From contig OZ004585.1 in NCBI GenBank assembly GCA_963924555.1, forward strand, positions 9,104,000 to 9,167,999: a stretch of 64,000 nt of DNA, read 5' to 3'. The notes under the pieces were generated by a model that ran no database searches, was not told where the DNA came from, and worked only from the letters and a program-made list of their open reading frames with translations. How positions within the stretch are numbered: the stretch's first letter is position 1; each line of letters starts with the position of its first letter. This DNA comes from Crambe crambe (lineage: Eukaryota > Porifera > Demospongiae > Poecilosclerida > Crambeidae). A program made the position numbers and the translations under genes. Positions 54,395 through 64,000 of the stretch are shown here, piece by piece.

Positions 54395-55300
54395 GCAGGT
54401 ATAAAACATGTACATAAAACACAATCCCTCCAAATTCCCTCTTGTGTGGAAGGATCTCTTGAAGTTTGAACGTTTCGATCAATCCATTGCACTGAAATCA
54501 ATCTCCTCGGCCGCAGCTTTAACCTCTTGGCTCCTTAATCGATACATACTTTAACCTCAACCTAGTCTACATAATAACACAATCCTCCTAATTCCCTCTT
54601 GTTTGAAATGATCTCTTGCAGTTTAAAAATTTCGCTGCAGCTATAACCCCTTGGCTTGTAAATTGATACATACTTTACCCTCAACCTAGTGTACATAAGA
54701 ACACAATCCCTCCAAATTCCCTCTTGTATGTTGCAGTTTGAACACTTTGATCAATGAAATCAATCTCCTTGGCAGCAGCTTTAACTCCTTGGCTCCTTAA
54801 TTGATACATAGCTTTCTCTCAACCTAGTGAACACAAGAACACAATCCCTCCAAATTCCCTCTTGTATGAAAGGATCTCTGAAGTTTGAACATTTCGCTCA
54901 ACCCATTTGCACTGAAATCAATTTTCTTGGCCGCAGCTTTAACACCTCGTTCCTAAATTGATATGTACCTTTCTCTCTTCTAAGAACACAATTCCTCAAA
55001 ATTCCCTCTTGTATGAAAGGATCTCTTGAAGTTTGAAAGTTTCGATCAATCCATTGAACTTAAAACAATCTCCTCGGCCGCAGCTTTAACCTCTTGGCTC
55101 CTAAATCGATACATACTTTTCTCTCACCCTAGTGTACATAAGAACACAATCCCTCTTGTATGAAAGGATCTCTTGCAGTTTGAACGTTTGGATCAATCCA
55201 TTGCACTGAAATCAATCTCCTAGGCCGCACCCTTGGCTCCTAAATTGATACATACCTTTCTCTGACCCTAGTGTACATAAGAACACAAATGCAAATTTGG
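54395..55300. repeat. Subtelomeric satellite, ~145-bp unit, about 6 copies
   Basis: Units start with acacaatccctccaaattcc near 54420, 54578, 54705, 54838, 54987 and 55146. They continue with ctcttgtatgaaaggatctc, ttgcactgaaatcaatctcc, ggccgcagctttaacc and ttggctcctaaat-gatacat. Copies vary in length from internal deletions. Confidence 0.87.
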
Positions 55301-55513
55301 ACAGAAACAGTGAGAGCATTGGACAACCAACTTGCAATTCAGTTAACACTTGAACTCTGCCAACCAACTTGTATGTAGTATACATTGAGACTTACTGGGG
55401 TTGCCTCATATCAGGGATCCTAATTAGAGGGAGTTTATTGTATTCATGCAAGTATTGCGACAAATGGGACAAGGTCCCAACATCAATTTGGGACCAATGG
55501 GACCAGAACCCAG
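55301..55513. repeat. Subtelomeric block U, copy 2
   Basis: Matches 47250-47530: accaacttgcaattca, gtatacattgagactta, gggagtttattgtattcatg, then gggacaaggtcccaacatca. Here the gggacc repeats run directly into a C-rich CCCTAG tract. Confidence 0.82.
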
Positions 55514-55547
55514 CCCTAGCCCTAGCCCTATCCCTAGCCCTAGCCCT
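55514..55547 (-). repeat. Interstitial CTAGGG tract, reverse orientation
   Basis: About five to six CCCTAG units with one degenerate unit (ccctat). This is the complement of the terminal array, so the tract is inverted relative to the chromosome end. Confidence 0.93.
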
Positions 55548-56118
55548 GTAAATACAGAATTGAAATACTTGTCGAAAAGTGAAGCTCTCCTCATCATCAG
55601 ATACTGTCTCAGAATTCAAGTAGACTGTCTTTGGGATCACTCCTCTTTCAAGTACGCAATGTACTTGAATAGATCTCTACTCCCAGAACTTGCCACTCTG
55701 TCAATAAGCCTTTTCTCATATGCTGTTTTTGCTATTCGACAGTCTTCTTCGAAGCATTTTTCGGTCTGCATAAGCTTGTCTTTAGCTGCCTCATTTTTAT
55801 TCACAGGACATTTTCTCCACAATGTATTAAGGCAATTGGACTTATGCCTCAGATTGGCATCAAACCATTTCGGGAATTGGTGATTCTTCAGTCTCACTCT
55901 ATGTATAAACTTCTCCATATAGTTATTAGCTTAAATATTGCCCAGATTAATTCTACATCTTCCGACTCAAAACAAGCACTAAAGTCCTCATCCATCCATC
56001 CAGTCAGCTTTCTGATAATCATAGGCTTCTTACTGCATTCCTGTTTCGTTCTTATATTTAAGTTTAGATGTATTGGGAAGTGATCTGATCGTATAGGATC
56101 ACTGGATGGTAGAGCCAT
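55548..56118 (-). mobile_element. Non-LTR retrotransposon (LINE) fragment, endonuclease-RT linker
   Basis: On the minus strand, 56118-55894 reads ALPSSDPIRSDHFPIHLNLN, containing the SDHFPI end motif of the APE-type endonuclease. After a frame change, 55918-55637 reads RLKNHQFPKWFDANLRHKSN ... KTAYEKRLIDRVASSGSRDL, typical of the linker before reverse transcriptase. The element is truncated on both sides, frameshifted and clearly non-functional. Confidence 0.75.
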
Positions 56119-56394
56119 TCAGTTAGAAGATTGATATCCAGCTAGAAGATTGAGTCGACGATTGCTATTCAGATAGGAATAAGGGCCATCTGTGGTGTTT
56201 GATAAGATCATCCAATATACACACAACAATTATAAGGTGGTTTTTGCTAAGACTGGAAACATCAGTGTACCTACAGTTGGAATGGCTATGGAAACACAAC
56301 AACTACAGCTATTTAGACTGCCATGGATCGATAAACCGTATAACTGACCAAAATGGGGTGGGAAACTGTCACGACGAATGGACAAGAAATCGAA

Positions 56395-56560
56395 TTCAAA
56401 AAATGTCACGTGTGAATGGACAAGGTTCAACATGCAATGCACCCAATTTCTGCTGATGGCTAATCAGCAAGGCTGATTACGTATCAGAAGAGTTGGGTTT
56501 GCTATCATCATCTACTGAAGTCTGTGATCAACTCGAATCAGGTACGAAGGTAAGATTGCG
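56395..56560. repeat. Dispersed block R, copy 3
   Basis: Third copy of the R block (ctgatggctaatcagcaagg, gaagagttgggtttgctatc, gaagtctgtgatcaactcga). It again allows the reading ADYVSEELGLLSSSTEVCDQ. It runs into block T copy 2 (acgaaggtaagattg), just as R is followed by acgtaggtaagattg at 41420. Confidence 0.78.
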
Positions 56561-56900
56561 TGTGTAGCTATAGCTAAATATTCCATTTCCAACCTCGTGT
56601 CCACCTACTGCATAACTTTAACAAACTGGTTACGACATTTCAACAAACTGGCTATAGCCAATGTAACTCACCTACATCAGAAATGGAAACATCAGCTATA
56701 GCTATTTAGACTGCCATTTAACAAACTGGCTATAGCCACGGACTTACGTAGGGGTACCCACTTGGAAAGAGGATTTATGTCACGGTGCTTCCATCTTCCA
56801 GAAGAGGCTTTCTCGAGGCTGATCTCCTGGTGCTTCCATCTCCCTGGTCTCGGTGCCCAGTTGATGCTCCATAACCAACCAACGAGCTGGTGGCTAAGAA
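56540..56900. repeat. Subtelomeric block T, copy 2
   Basis: Counterpart of 46720-47000 (cataactttaacaaactgg, ggggtaccca-ttggaaagag, ggtgcttccatcttcc, gaagaggctttctc). Confidence 0.78.
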
Positions 56901-57820
56901 CAATAGGGCTTCGAAAACAGCTACACAGTGACAATTGTTCTGAAGTAGATAAAGTCATAAAATAATAATAATAACGAATACAAATTAACAACAAAATGAT
57001 ATAGGAGAGCTGTAGCAGGGCTATGATCTCCAAATCTGATTTCGAGGTAGGCCTATACTGTAGATGCAAATTGGACCAAAACAGAGAGAGTCGAGGGTCT
57101 GTACAATTGATATTCGGATAGGAAGCTGTGGTAGAACTATAATAGAGCCATCCGTTAGAAGATTCATATCCAGCTAGAAGATTAAGTCGACAATTTATAT
57201 TCAGATAGGAATAAGGGCCATCTGTGGTTCCAGCTATATACACACAACAAAAATAAATTATAATGTGGTTTTGCTAAGACTGGAAACATCAGCGTACCTA
57301 CAATTGGAATGGCTATGGAAACACAACAGTTACAGGTAGTTAGACTGAACAAACTAGCTATATGCTATAACCACAAACCTACAGTTGGAAATCAGAAATG
57401 GAAACATCAGCAATAGCAATTTAGACTGCCATTCAACAAAAAGACTATAACCATTGCATTAATAAACTGGCTATAACCAATGCACCTACAGTCGGACCAT
57501 CAAAAATGGAAACATAAGCTACGTGGCATATTAGACTGACATTAATTTCCATTTAACCATCTAGCTATAGCCATTAACAAACTGGCTATAGCCGCGGTTG
57601 GACGGAGACATCAGCCATGGAAATACCATTTAGACTGCCATTTGGTACCTACAGTACACAGGACCATCACAAATGGAAACATCAGCTATGGAAACATATT
57701 GGCTATAGCTACCACACTGTACCTACAGTTGTACCATCAAAAATGGAAACATATAGCTATTTAGACCAAACTGGTGAGGGTACTCTCTATGGTGCTTCCA
57801 TCTTCCTAGGCTGCCCCGAA
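56900..57820. repeat. Irregular short repeats (aactggctatagcca / atggaaacatcagctat)
   Basis: Many scrambled copies of aactggctatagccaatg, acctacagttggaccatca and aaatggaaacatcagctat. Two copies of gctagaagatt-agtcgac ... cagataggaataagggccat also occur (56137-56196 and 57172-57225). No coding sequence was recognised. Confidence 0.75.
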
Positions 57821-57825
57821 TGAAA

Positions 57826-58000
57826 GTTACTGCAGGTTACAGGAGGTTACTGCAGGTTACAGGAGGTTACTGGAGGTTACTGCAGGTTACAGGAGGTTAC
57901 TGGAGGTTACAGGAGGTTATCAGAGGTTACTAGGAGGTTACAGGAGGTTACTGCAGTTACAGTAGGTTACTAGGAGGTTACAGGAGTTATTGCAGGTTAC
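57826..58000. repeat. Minisatellite, 11-12-bp unit (ggttac[a/t]gga/cag)
   Basis: About 15 copies of an 11-bp unit alternating aggttactgc and aggttacagg, with one- to two-base slips toward the right end. Confidence 0.9.
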
Positions 58001-58116
58001 AGTAGCAGTGGAGTAGGAATAGGAAATTTATTGGGGGGGGGGCAGGAACAATAAGTTAATCACAGTAATAGCAACAATCTTTCTGTCATTAACTAGCCCT
58101 AGCCCAAAAATTGTGA

Positions 58117-58255
58117 TGGAATGAAAGTATTGTGGGTATCATATTTTACTGATATCCTCAAATTAAACATGTGATCAGAAAGTACACACAGAGAGCAATG
58201 TACTGATATTAAAATTATCAGAAAAATATGATAACCACAATACTTTCATTCCATA
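58117..58255. repeat. Short inverted repeat, ~25-bp arms
   Basis: atggaatgaaagtattgtgg (left arm, about 58120) and ccacaatactttcattccat (right arm, about 58235) are exact complements separated by about 90 bp. It may be a small foldback element. Confidence 0.75.
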
Positions 58256-58379
58256 AAAATTTGTGGAATATAAAGAAATATAATAGCATTGCCCTCTGTT
58301 TAAGCTTTCTATCGATATGCTTAGTTTAGCCATACTGATAATTTCGAAAATATATTGTAAAAGGTCTTCAAAATAACTG

Positions 58380-58850
58380 ACGATTAACATAACTTTTGAA
58401 ATATCAAGTGTATACAGATAATTTCGATATCATAGCATTGCTCTTTACGTAAGCTTTCTGTTCATATGCTTACTTTCTCCATTCGACAATTTTCAAAACA
58501 AAGGTAAAGTGTCGTCAAAATTCCAACATACTCATAACTGATGGTGACTTCTGGCTATAATAACTTTTGAAATATCATGTATATACATACAATTTTAATA
58601 CCATAGCATTGTTTTTTATGTATGCTTTCTGTTCATATGCTTACTTTATCCATTCCGATAATTAAAAATATGGTAATGTTTCTTCAAAGTTCATAACTGA
58701 TGGTGACTTCTGGCTATCATAACTTTTGAAATATCAAGTATATACATATTATTTTGATATCATAAAATTGCTCTCTGTGTAAGCTTTCTGCTAATATGCA
58801 TATTTTGTCCCTATTGACAAAGTTCAACTATCCAGAACATTCTCTTCACT
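58380..58850. repeat. Tandem repeat, ~170-bp unit, about 3 copies
   Basis: Units contain ataacttttgaaatatcaag, tatacatac, catagcattgct, gtaagctttctgttcatatg and cttactttatccatt, near 58390, 58560 and 58725. Confidence 0.82.
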
Positions 58851-58934
58851 ATAAACTTTCATAATATTCACCCACATTTTGTTCTTAACACACACATATT
58901 TAAGACAATTGCGCATGTCAATTACCAACTACGC

Positions 58935-59473
58935 ATATTTCTCCAATTGATGCCCACCATATCTAATTGATGCCCACCATATCTAATTGATGCCCACCAT
59001 ATCTAATTGATGCCCACCATATCTAATTGATGCCCACCATATCTAATTGATGCCCACCATATCTAATTGATGCCCACCATATCTAATTGATGCCCACCAT
59101 ATCTAATTGATGCCCACCATATCTAATTGATGCCCACCATATCTAATTGATGCCCACCATATCTAATTGATGCCCACCATATCTAATTGATGCCCACCAT
59201 ATCTAATTGATGCCCACCATATCTAATTGATGCCCACCATATCTAATTGATGCCCACCATATCTAATTGATGCCCACCATATCTAATTGATGCCCACCAT
59301 ATCTAATTGATGCCCACCATATCTAATTGATGCCCACCATATCTAATTGATGCCCACCATATCTAATTGATGCCCACCATATCTAATTGATGCCCACCAT
59401 ATCTAATTGATGCCCACCATATCTAATTGATGCCCACCATATCTAATTGATGCCCACCATATCTAATTGATGC
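58935..59473. repeat. 20-bp minisatellite abutting the telomere, ~27 copies
   Basis: An almost perfect array of aattgatgcccaccatatct. The first copy is preceded by ctcc. The last copy breaks at aattgatgcc, where CTAGGG begins without spacer. The copies look identical, implying recent amplification or homogenisation. Confidence 0.95.
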
Positions 59474-62400
59474 CTAGGGCTAGTGCTGGGGCTAGGGCTA
59501 GGGCTAGGGCTAGGGCTAGGGCTAGGGCTAGGGCTAGGGCTAGGGCTAGGGCTAGGGCTAGGGGCTAGGGCTAGGGGCTAGGGCTAGGGGCTAGGGCTAG
59601 GGCTAGGGCTAGGGCTAGGGCTAGGGGCTAGGGCTAGGGCTAGGGCTAGGGCTAGGGCTAGGGCTAGGGCTAGGGCTAGGGCTAGGGCTAGGGCTAGGGC
59701 TAGGGCTAGGGCTAGGGCTAGGGCTAGGGCTAGGGCTAGGGCTAGGGCTAGGGCTAGGGCTAGGGCTAGGGCTAGGGCTAGGGCTAGGGCTAGGGCTAGG
59801 GCTAGGGCTAGGGCTAGGGCTAGGGCTAGGGCTAGGGCTAGGGCTAGGGCTAGGGCTAGGGCTAGGGCTAGGGCTAGGGCTAGGGCTAGGGCTAGGGCTA
59901 GGGCTAGGGCTAGGGCTAGGGCTAGGGCTAGGGCTAGGGCTAGGGCTAGGGCTAGGGCTAGGGCTAGGGCTAGGGCTAGGGCTAGGGCTAGGGCTAGGGC
60001 TAGGGCTAGGGCTAGGGCTAGGGCTAGGGCTAGGGCTAGGGCTAGGGCTAGGGCTAGGGCTAGGGCTAGGGCTAGGGCTAGGGCTAGGGCTAGGGCTAGG
60101 GCTAGGGCTAGGGCTAGGGCTAGGGCTAGGGCTAGGGCTAGGGCTAGGGCTAGGGCTAGGGCTAGGGCTAGGGCTAGGGCTAGGGCTAGGGCTAGGGCTA
60201 GGGCTAGGGCTAGGGCTAGGGCTAGGGCTAGGGCTAGGGCTAGGGCTAGGGCTAGGGCTAGGGCTAGGGCTAGGGCTAGGGCTAGGGCTAGGGCTAGGGC
60301 TAGGGCTAGGGCTAGGGCTAGGGCTAGGGCTAGGGCTAGGGCTAGGGCTAGGGCTAGGGCTAGGGCTAGGGCTAGGGCTAGGGCTAGGGCTAGGGCTAGG
60401 GCTAGGGCTAGGGCTAGGGCTAGGGCTAGGGCTAGGGCTAGGGCTAGGGCTAGGGCTAGGGCTAGGGCTAGGGCTAGGGCTAGGGCTAGGGCTAGGGCTA
60501 GGGCTAGGGCTAGGGCTAGGGCTAGGGCTAGGGCTAGGGCTAGGGCTAGGGCTAGGGCTAGGGCTAGGGCTAGGGCTAGGGCTAGGGCTAGGGCTAGGGC
60601 TAGGGCTAGGGCTAGGGCTAGGGCTAGGGCTAGGGCTAGGGCTAGGGCTAGGGCTAGGGCTAGGGCTAGGGCTAGGGCTAGGGCTAGGGCTAGGGCTAGG
60701 GCTAGGGCTAGGGCTAGGGCTAGGGCTAGGGCTAGGGCTAGGGCTAGGGCTAGGGCTAGGGCTAGGGCTAGGGCTAGGGCTAGGGCTAGGGCTAGGGCTA
60801 GGGCTAGGGCTAGGGCTAGGGCTAGGGCTAGGGCTAGGGCTAGGGCTAGGGCTAGGGCTAGGGCTAGGGCTAGGGCTAGGGCTAGGGCTAGGGCTAGGGC
60901 TAGGGCTAGGGCTAGGGCTAGGGCTAGGGCTAGGGCTAGGGCTAGGGCTAGGGCTAGGGCTAGGGCTAGGGCTAGGGCTAGGGCTAGGGCTAGGGCTAGG
61001 GCTAGGGCTAGGGCTAGGGCTAGGGCTAGGGCTAGGGCTAGGGCTAGGGCTAGGGCTAGGGCTAGGGCTAGGGCTAGGGCTAGGGCTAGGGCTAGGGCTA
61101 GGGCTAGGGCTAGGGCTAGGGCTAGGGCTAGGGCTAGGGCTAGGGCTAGGGCTAGGGCTAGGGCTAGGGCTAGGGCTAGGGCTAGGGCTAGGGCTAGGGC
61201 TAGGGCTAGGGCTAGGGCTAGGGCTAGGGCTAGGGCTAGGGCTAGGGCTAGGGCTAGGGCTAGGGCTAGGGCTAGGGCTAGGGCTAGGGCTAGGGCTAGG
61301 GCTAGGGCTAGGGCTAGGGCTAGGGCTAGGGCTAGGGCTAGGGCTAGGGCTAGGGCTAGGGCTAGGGCTAGGGCTAGGGCTAGGGCTAGGGCTAGGGCTA
61401 GGGCTAGGGCTAGGGCTAGGGCTAGGGCTAGGGCTAGGGCTAGGGCTAGGGCTAGGGCTAGGGCTAGGGCTAGGGCTAGGGCTAGGGCTAGGGCTAGGGC
61501 TAGGGCTAGGGCTAGGGCTAGGGCTAGGGCTAGGGCTAGGGCTAGGGCTAGGGCTAGGGCTAGGGCTAGGGCTAGGGCTAGGGCTAGGGCTAGGGCTAGG
61601 GCTAGGGCTAGGGCTAGGGCTAGGGCTAGGGCTAGGGCTAGGGCTAGGGCTAGGGCTAGGGCTAGGGCTAGGGCTAGGGCTAGGGCTAGGGCTAGGGCTA
61701 GGGCTAGGGCTAGGGCTAGGGCTAGGGCTAGGGCTAGGGCTAGGGCTAGGGCTAGGGCTAGGGCTAGGGCTAGGGCTAGGGCTAGGGCTAGGGCTAGGGC
61801 TAGGGCTAGGGCTAGGGCTAGGGCTAGGGCTAGGGCTAGGGCTAGGGCTAGGGCTAGGGCTAGGGCTAGGGCTAGGGCTAGGGCTAGGGCTAGGGCTAGG
61901 GCTAGGGCTAGGGCTAGGGCTAGGGCTAGGGCTAGGGCTAGGGCTAGGGCTAGGGCTAGGGCTAGGGCTAGGGCTAGGGCTAGGGCTAGGGCTAGGGCTA
62001 GGGCTAGGGCTAGGGCTAGGGCTAGGGCTAGGGCTAGGGCTAGGGCTAGGCTAGGGCTAGGGCTAGGGCTAGGGCTAGGGCTAGGGCTAGGGCTAGGGCT
62101 AGGGCTAGGGCTAGGGCTAGGGCTAGGGCTAGGGCTAGGGCTAGGGCTAGGGCTAGGGCTAGGGCTAGGGCTAGGGCTAGGGCTAGGGCTAGGGCTAGGG
62201 CTAGGGCTAGGGCTAGGGCTAGGGCTAGGGCTAGGGCTAGGGCTAGGGCTAGGGCTAGGGCTAGGGCTAGGGCTAGGGCTAGGGCTAGGGCTAGGGCTAG
62301 GGCTAGGGCTAGGGCTAGGGCTAGGGCTAGGGCTAGGGCTAGGGCTAGGGCTAGGGCTAGGGCTAGGGCTAGGGCTAGGGCTAGGGCTAGGGCTAGGGCT

Positions 62401-64000
62401 AGGGCTAGGGCTAGGGCTAGGGCTAGGGCTAGGGCTAGGGCTAGGGCTAGGGCTAGGGCTAGGGCTAGGGCTAGGGCTAGGGCTAGGGCTAGGGCTAGGG
62501 CTAGGGCTAGGGCTAGGGCTAGGGCTAGGGCTAGGGCTAGGGCTAGGGCTAGGGCTAGGGCTAGGGCTAGGGCTAGGGCTAGGGCTGCTAGGGCTAGGGC
62601 TAGGGCTAGGGCTAGGGCTAGGGCTAGGGCTAGGGCTAGGGCTAGGGCTAGGGCTAGGGCTAGGGCTAGGGCTAGGGCTAGGGCTAGGGCTAGGGCTAGG
62701 GCTAGGGCTAGGGCTAGGGCTAGGGCTAGGGCTAGGGCTAGGGCTAGGGCTAGGGCTAGGGCTAGGGCTAGGGCTAGGGCTAGGGCTAGGGCTAGGGCTA
62801 GGGCTAGGGCTAGGGCTAGGGCTAGGGCTAGGGCTAGGGCTAGGGCTAGGGCTAGGGCTAGGGCTAGGGCTAGGGCTAGGGCTAGGGCTAGGGCTAGGGC
62901 TAGGGCTAGGGCTAGGGCTAGGGCTAGGGCTAGGGCTAGGGCTAGGGCTAGGGCTAGGGCTAGGGCTAGGGCTAGGGCTAGGGCTAGGGCTAGGGCTAGG
63001 GCTAGGGCTAGGGCTAGGGCTAGGGCTAGGGCTAGGGCTAGGGCTAGGGCTAGGGCTAGGGCTAGGGCTAGGGCTAGGGCTAGGGCTAGGGCTAGGGCTA
63101 GGGCTAGGGCTAGGGCTAGGGCTAGGGCTAGGGCTAGGGCTAGGGCTAGGGCTAGGGCTAGGGCTAGGGCTAGGGCTAGGGCTAGGGCTAGGGCTAGGGC
63201 TAGGGCTAGGGCTAGGGCTAGGGCTAGGGCTAGGGCTAGGGCTAGGGCTAGGGCTAGGGCTAGGGCTAGGGCTAGGGCTAGGGCTAGGGCTAGGGCTAGG
63301 GCTAGGGCTAGGGCTAGGGCTAGGGCTAGGGCTAGGGCTAGGGCTAGGGCTAGGGCTAGGGCTAGGGCTAGGGCTAGGGCTAGGGCTAGGGCTAGGGCTA
63401 GGGCTAGGGCTAGGGCTAGGGCTAGGGCTAGGGCTAGGGCTAGGGCTAGGGCTAGGGCTAGGGCTAGGGCTAGGGCTAGGGCTAGGGCTAGGGCTAGGGC
63501 TAGGGCTAGGGCTAGGGCTAGGGCTAGGGCTAGGGCTAGGGCTAGGGCTAGGGCTAGGGCTAGGGCTAGGGCTAGGGCTAGGGCTAGGGCTAGGGCTAGG
63601 GCTAGGGCTAGGGCTAGGGCTAGGGCTAGGGCTAGGGCTAGGGCTAGGGCTAGGGCTAGGGCTAGGGCTAGGGCTAGGGCTAGGGCTAGGGCTAGGGCTA
63701 GGGCTAGGGCTAGGGCTAGGGCTAGGGCTAGGGCTAGGGCTAGGGCTAGGGCTAGGGCTAGGGCTAGGGCTAGGGCTAGGGCTAGGGCTAGGGCTAGGGC
63801 TAGGGCTAGGGCTAGGGCTAGGGCTAGGGCTAGGGCTAGGGCTAGGGCTAGGGCTAGGGCTAGGGCTAGGGCTAGGGCTAGGGCTAGGGCTAGGGCTAGG
63901 GCTAGGGCTAGGGCTAGGGCTAGGGCTAGGGCTAGGGCTAGGGATAGGGCTAGGGCTAGGGCTAGGGCTAGGGCTAGGGCTAGGGCTAGGGCTAGGGCTA
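59474..64000 (+). repeat. Terminal telomere-type array (CTAGGG)n, ~4.5 kb
   Basis: About 750 units of CTAGGG run to the last base of the window. The G-rich strand reads 5'->3' toward the end, the orientation of a native right-hand telomere. Variants cluster at the proximal edge (ctagtgctgggg near 59480; CTAGGGG units at about 59560-59625). Elsewhere only isolated changes occur: a missing G near 62050, an extra GCT near 62584, and A for C at 63944. The usual animal unit is TTAGGG; here the first T is C throughout. Confidence 0.92.

Noticed and set aside
58935..59473. CRISPR-like array
   Set aside because: The 20-bp units are contiguous with no spacers, so it is a minisatellite; the genome is also eukaryotic.
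59474..64000. Possibility that the array is an ordinary satellite or a sequencing artefact
   Set aside because: Orientation, purity, terminal position, proximal variant gradient and short interstitial copies all fit a telomere better. It remains the main alternative and is stated as such in the finding.

Overview
The window is an animal chromosome end. Gene structure is metazoan: many short introns (often 50-70 bp, GT...AG) and recognisable orthologues of animal genes on both strands. The likely source is a sponge (demosponge). This is inferred mainly from a short-chain collagen of the type known from sponges and cnidarians, an axonemal dynein, a Death domain fused to a deubiquitinase, and very compact intergenic spaces. 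No species name can be given from sequence alone.

Bases 1 to about 38.6 kb are densely packed genes: the C-terminal half of an inner-arm axonemal dynein heavy chain (DNAH3/7/12 group) with an antisense collagen exon nested in one intron; peroxisomal phytanoyl-CoA hydroxylase (PHYH); a short host-cell-factor homologue (HCFC2-like, minus); importin-9; complex I subunit NDUFA5 (minus); ribophorin I (RPN1); a plasma-membrane Ca2+ ATPase; TMEM258 (minus); ARPC4; a USP4/11/15-type deubiquitinase with an N-terminal Death domain; and an unrecognised coiled-coil protein (minus). Three head-to-head pairs (HCF/IPO9, NDUFA5/RPN1, TMEM258/ARPC4) share 88-153 bp between start codons. Several convergent pairs leave only 56-178 bp between stop codons. 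RPN1 and TMEM258, both oligosaccharyltransferase subunits, lie within 9 kb of each other.

From about 38.6 to 59.5 kb the character changes abruptly. There are few genes: a three-exon orphan with a PD-(D/E)XK-like domain, a decayed zinc-finger gene and some isolated exon-like pieces. The rest is repeats: ~185-bp satellites, a near-perfect ~416-bp palindrome, duplicated subtelomeric blocks, two AT-rich tandem satellites, a MITE-like insertion whose empty site can be reconstructed, a LINE fragment, short interstitial CTAGGG tracts in both orientations and a 20-bp minisatellite.

From 59,474 to the last base the sequence is an almost pure (CTAGGG)n array, about 4.5 kb, with the G-rich strand running 5'->3' toward the window end, as expected of a native telomere. 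The unit differs from the usual animal TTAGGG by one base. With the surrounding subtelomere, this is the most striking feature of the window. The Death-domain deubiquitinase and the nested collagen exon are the next most interesting.
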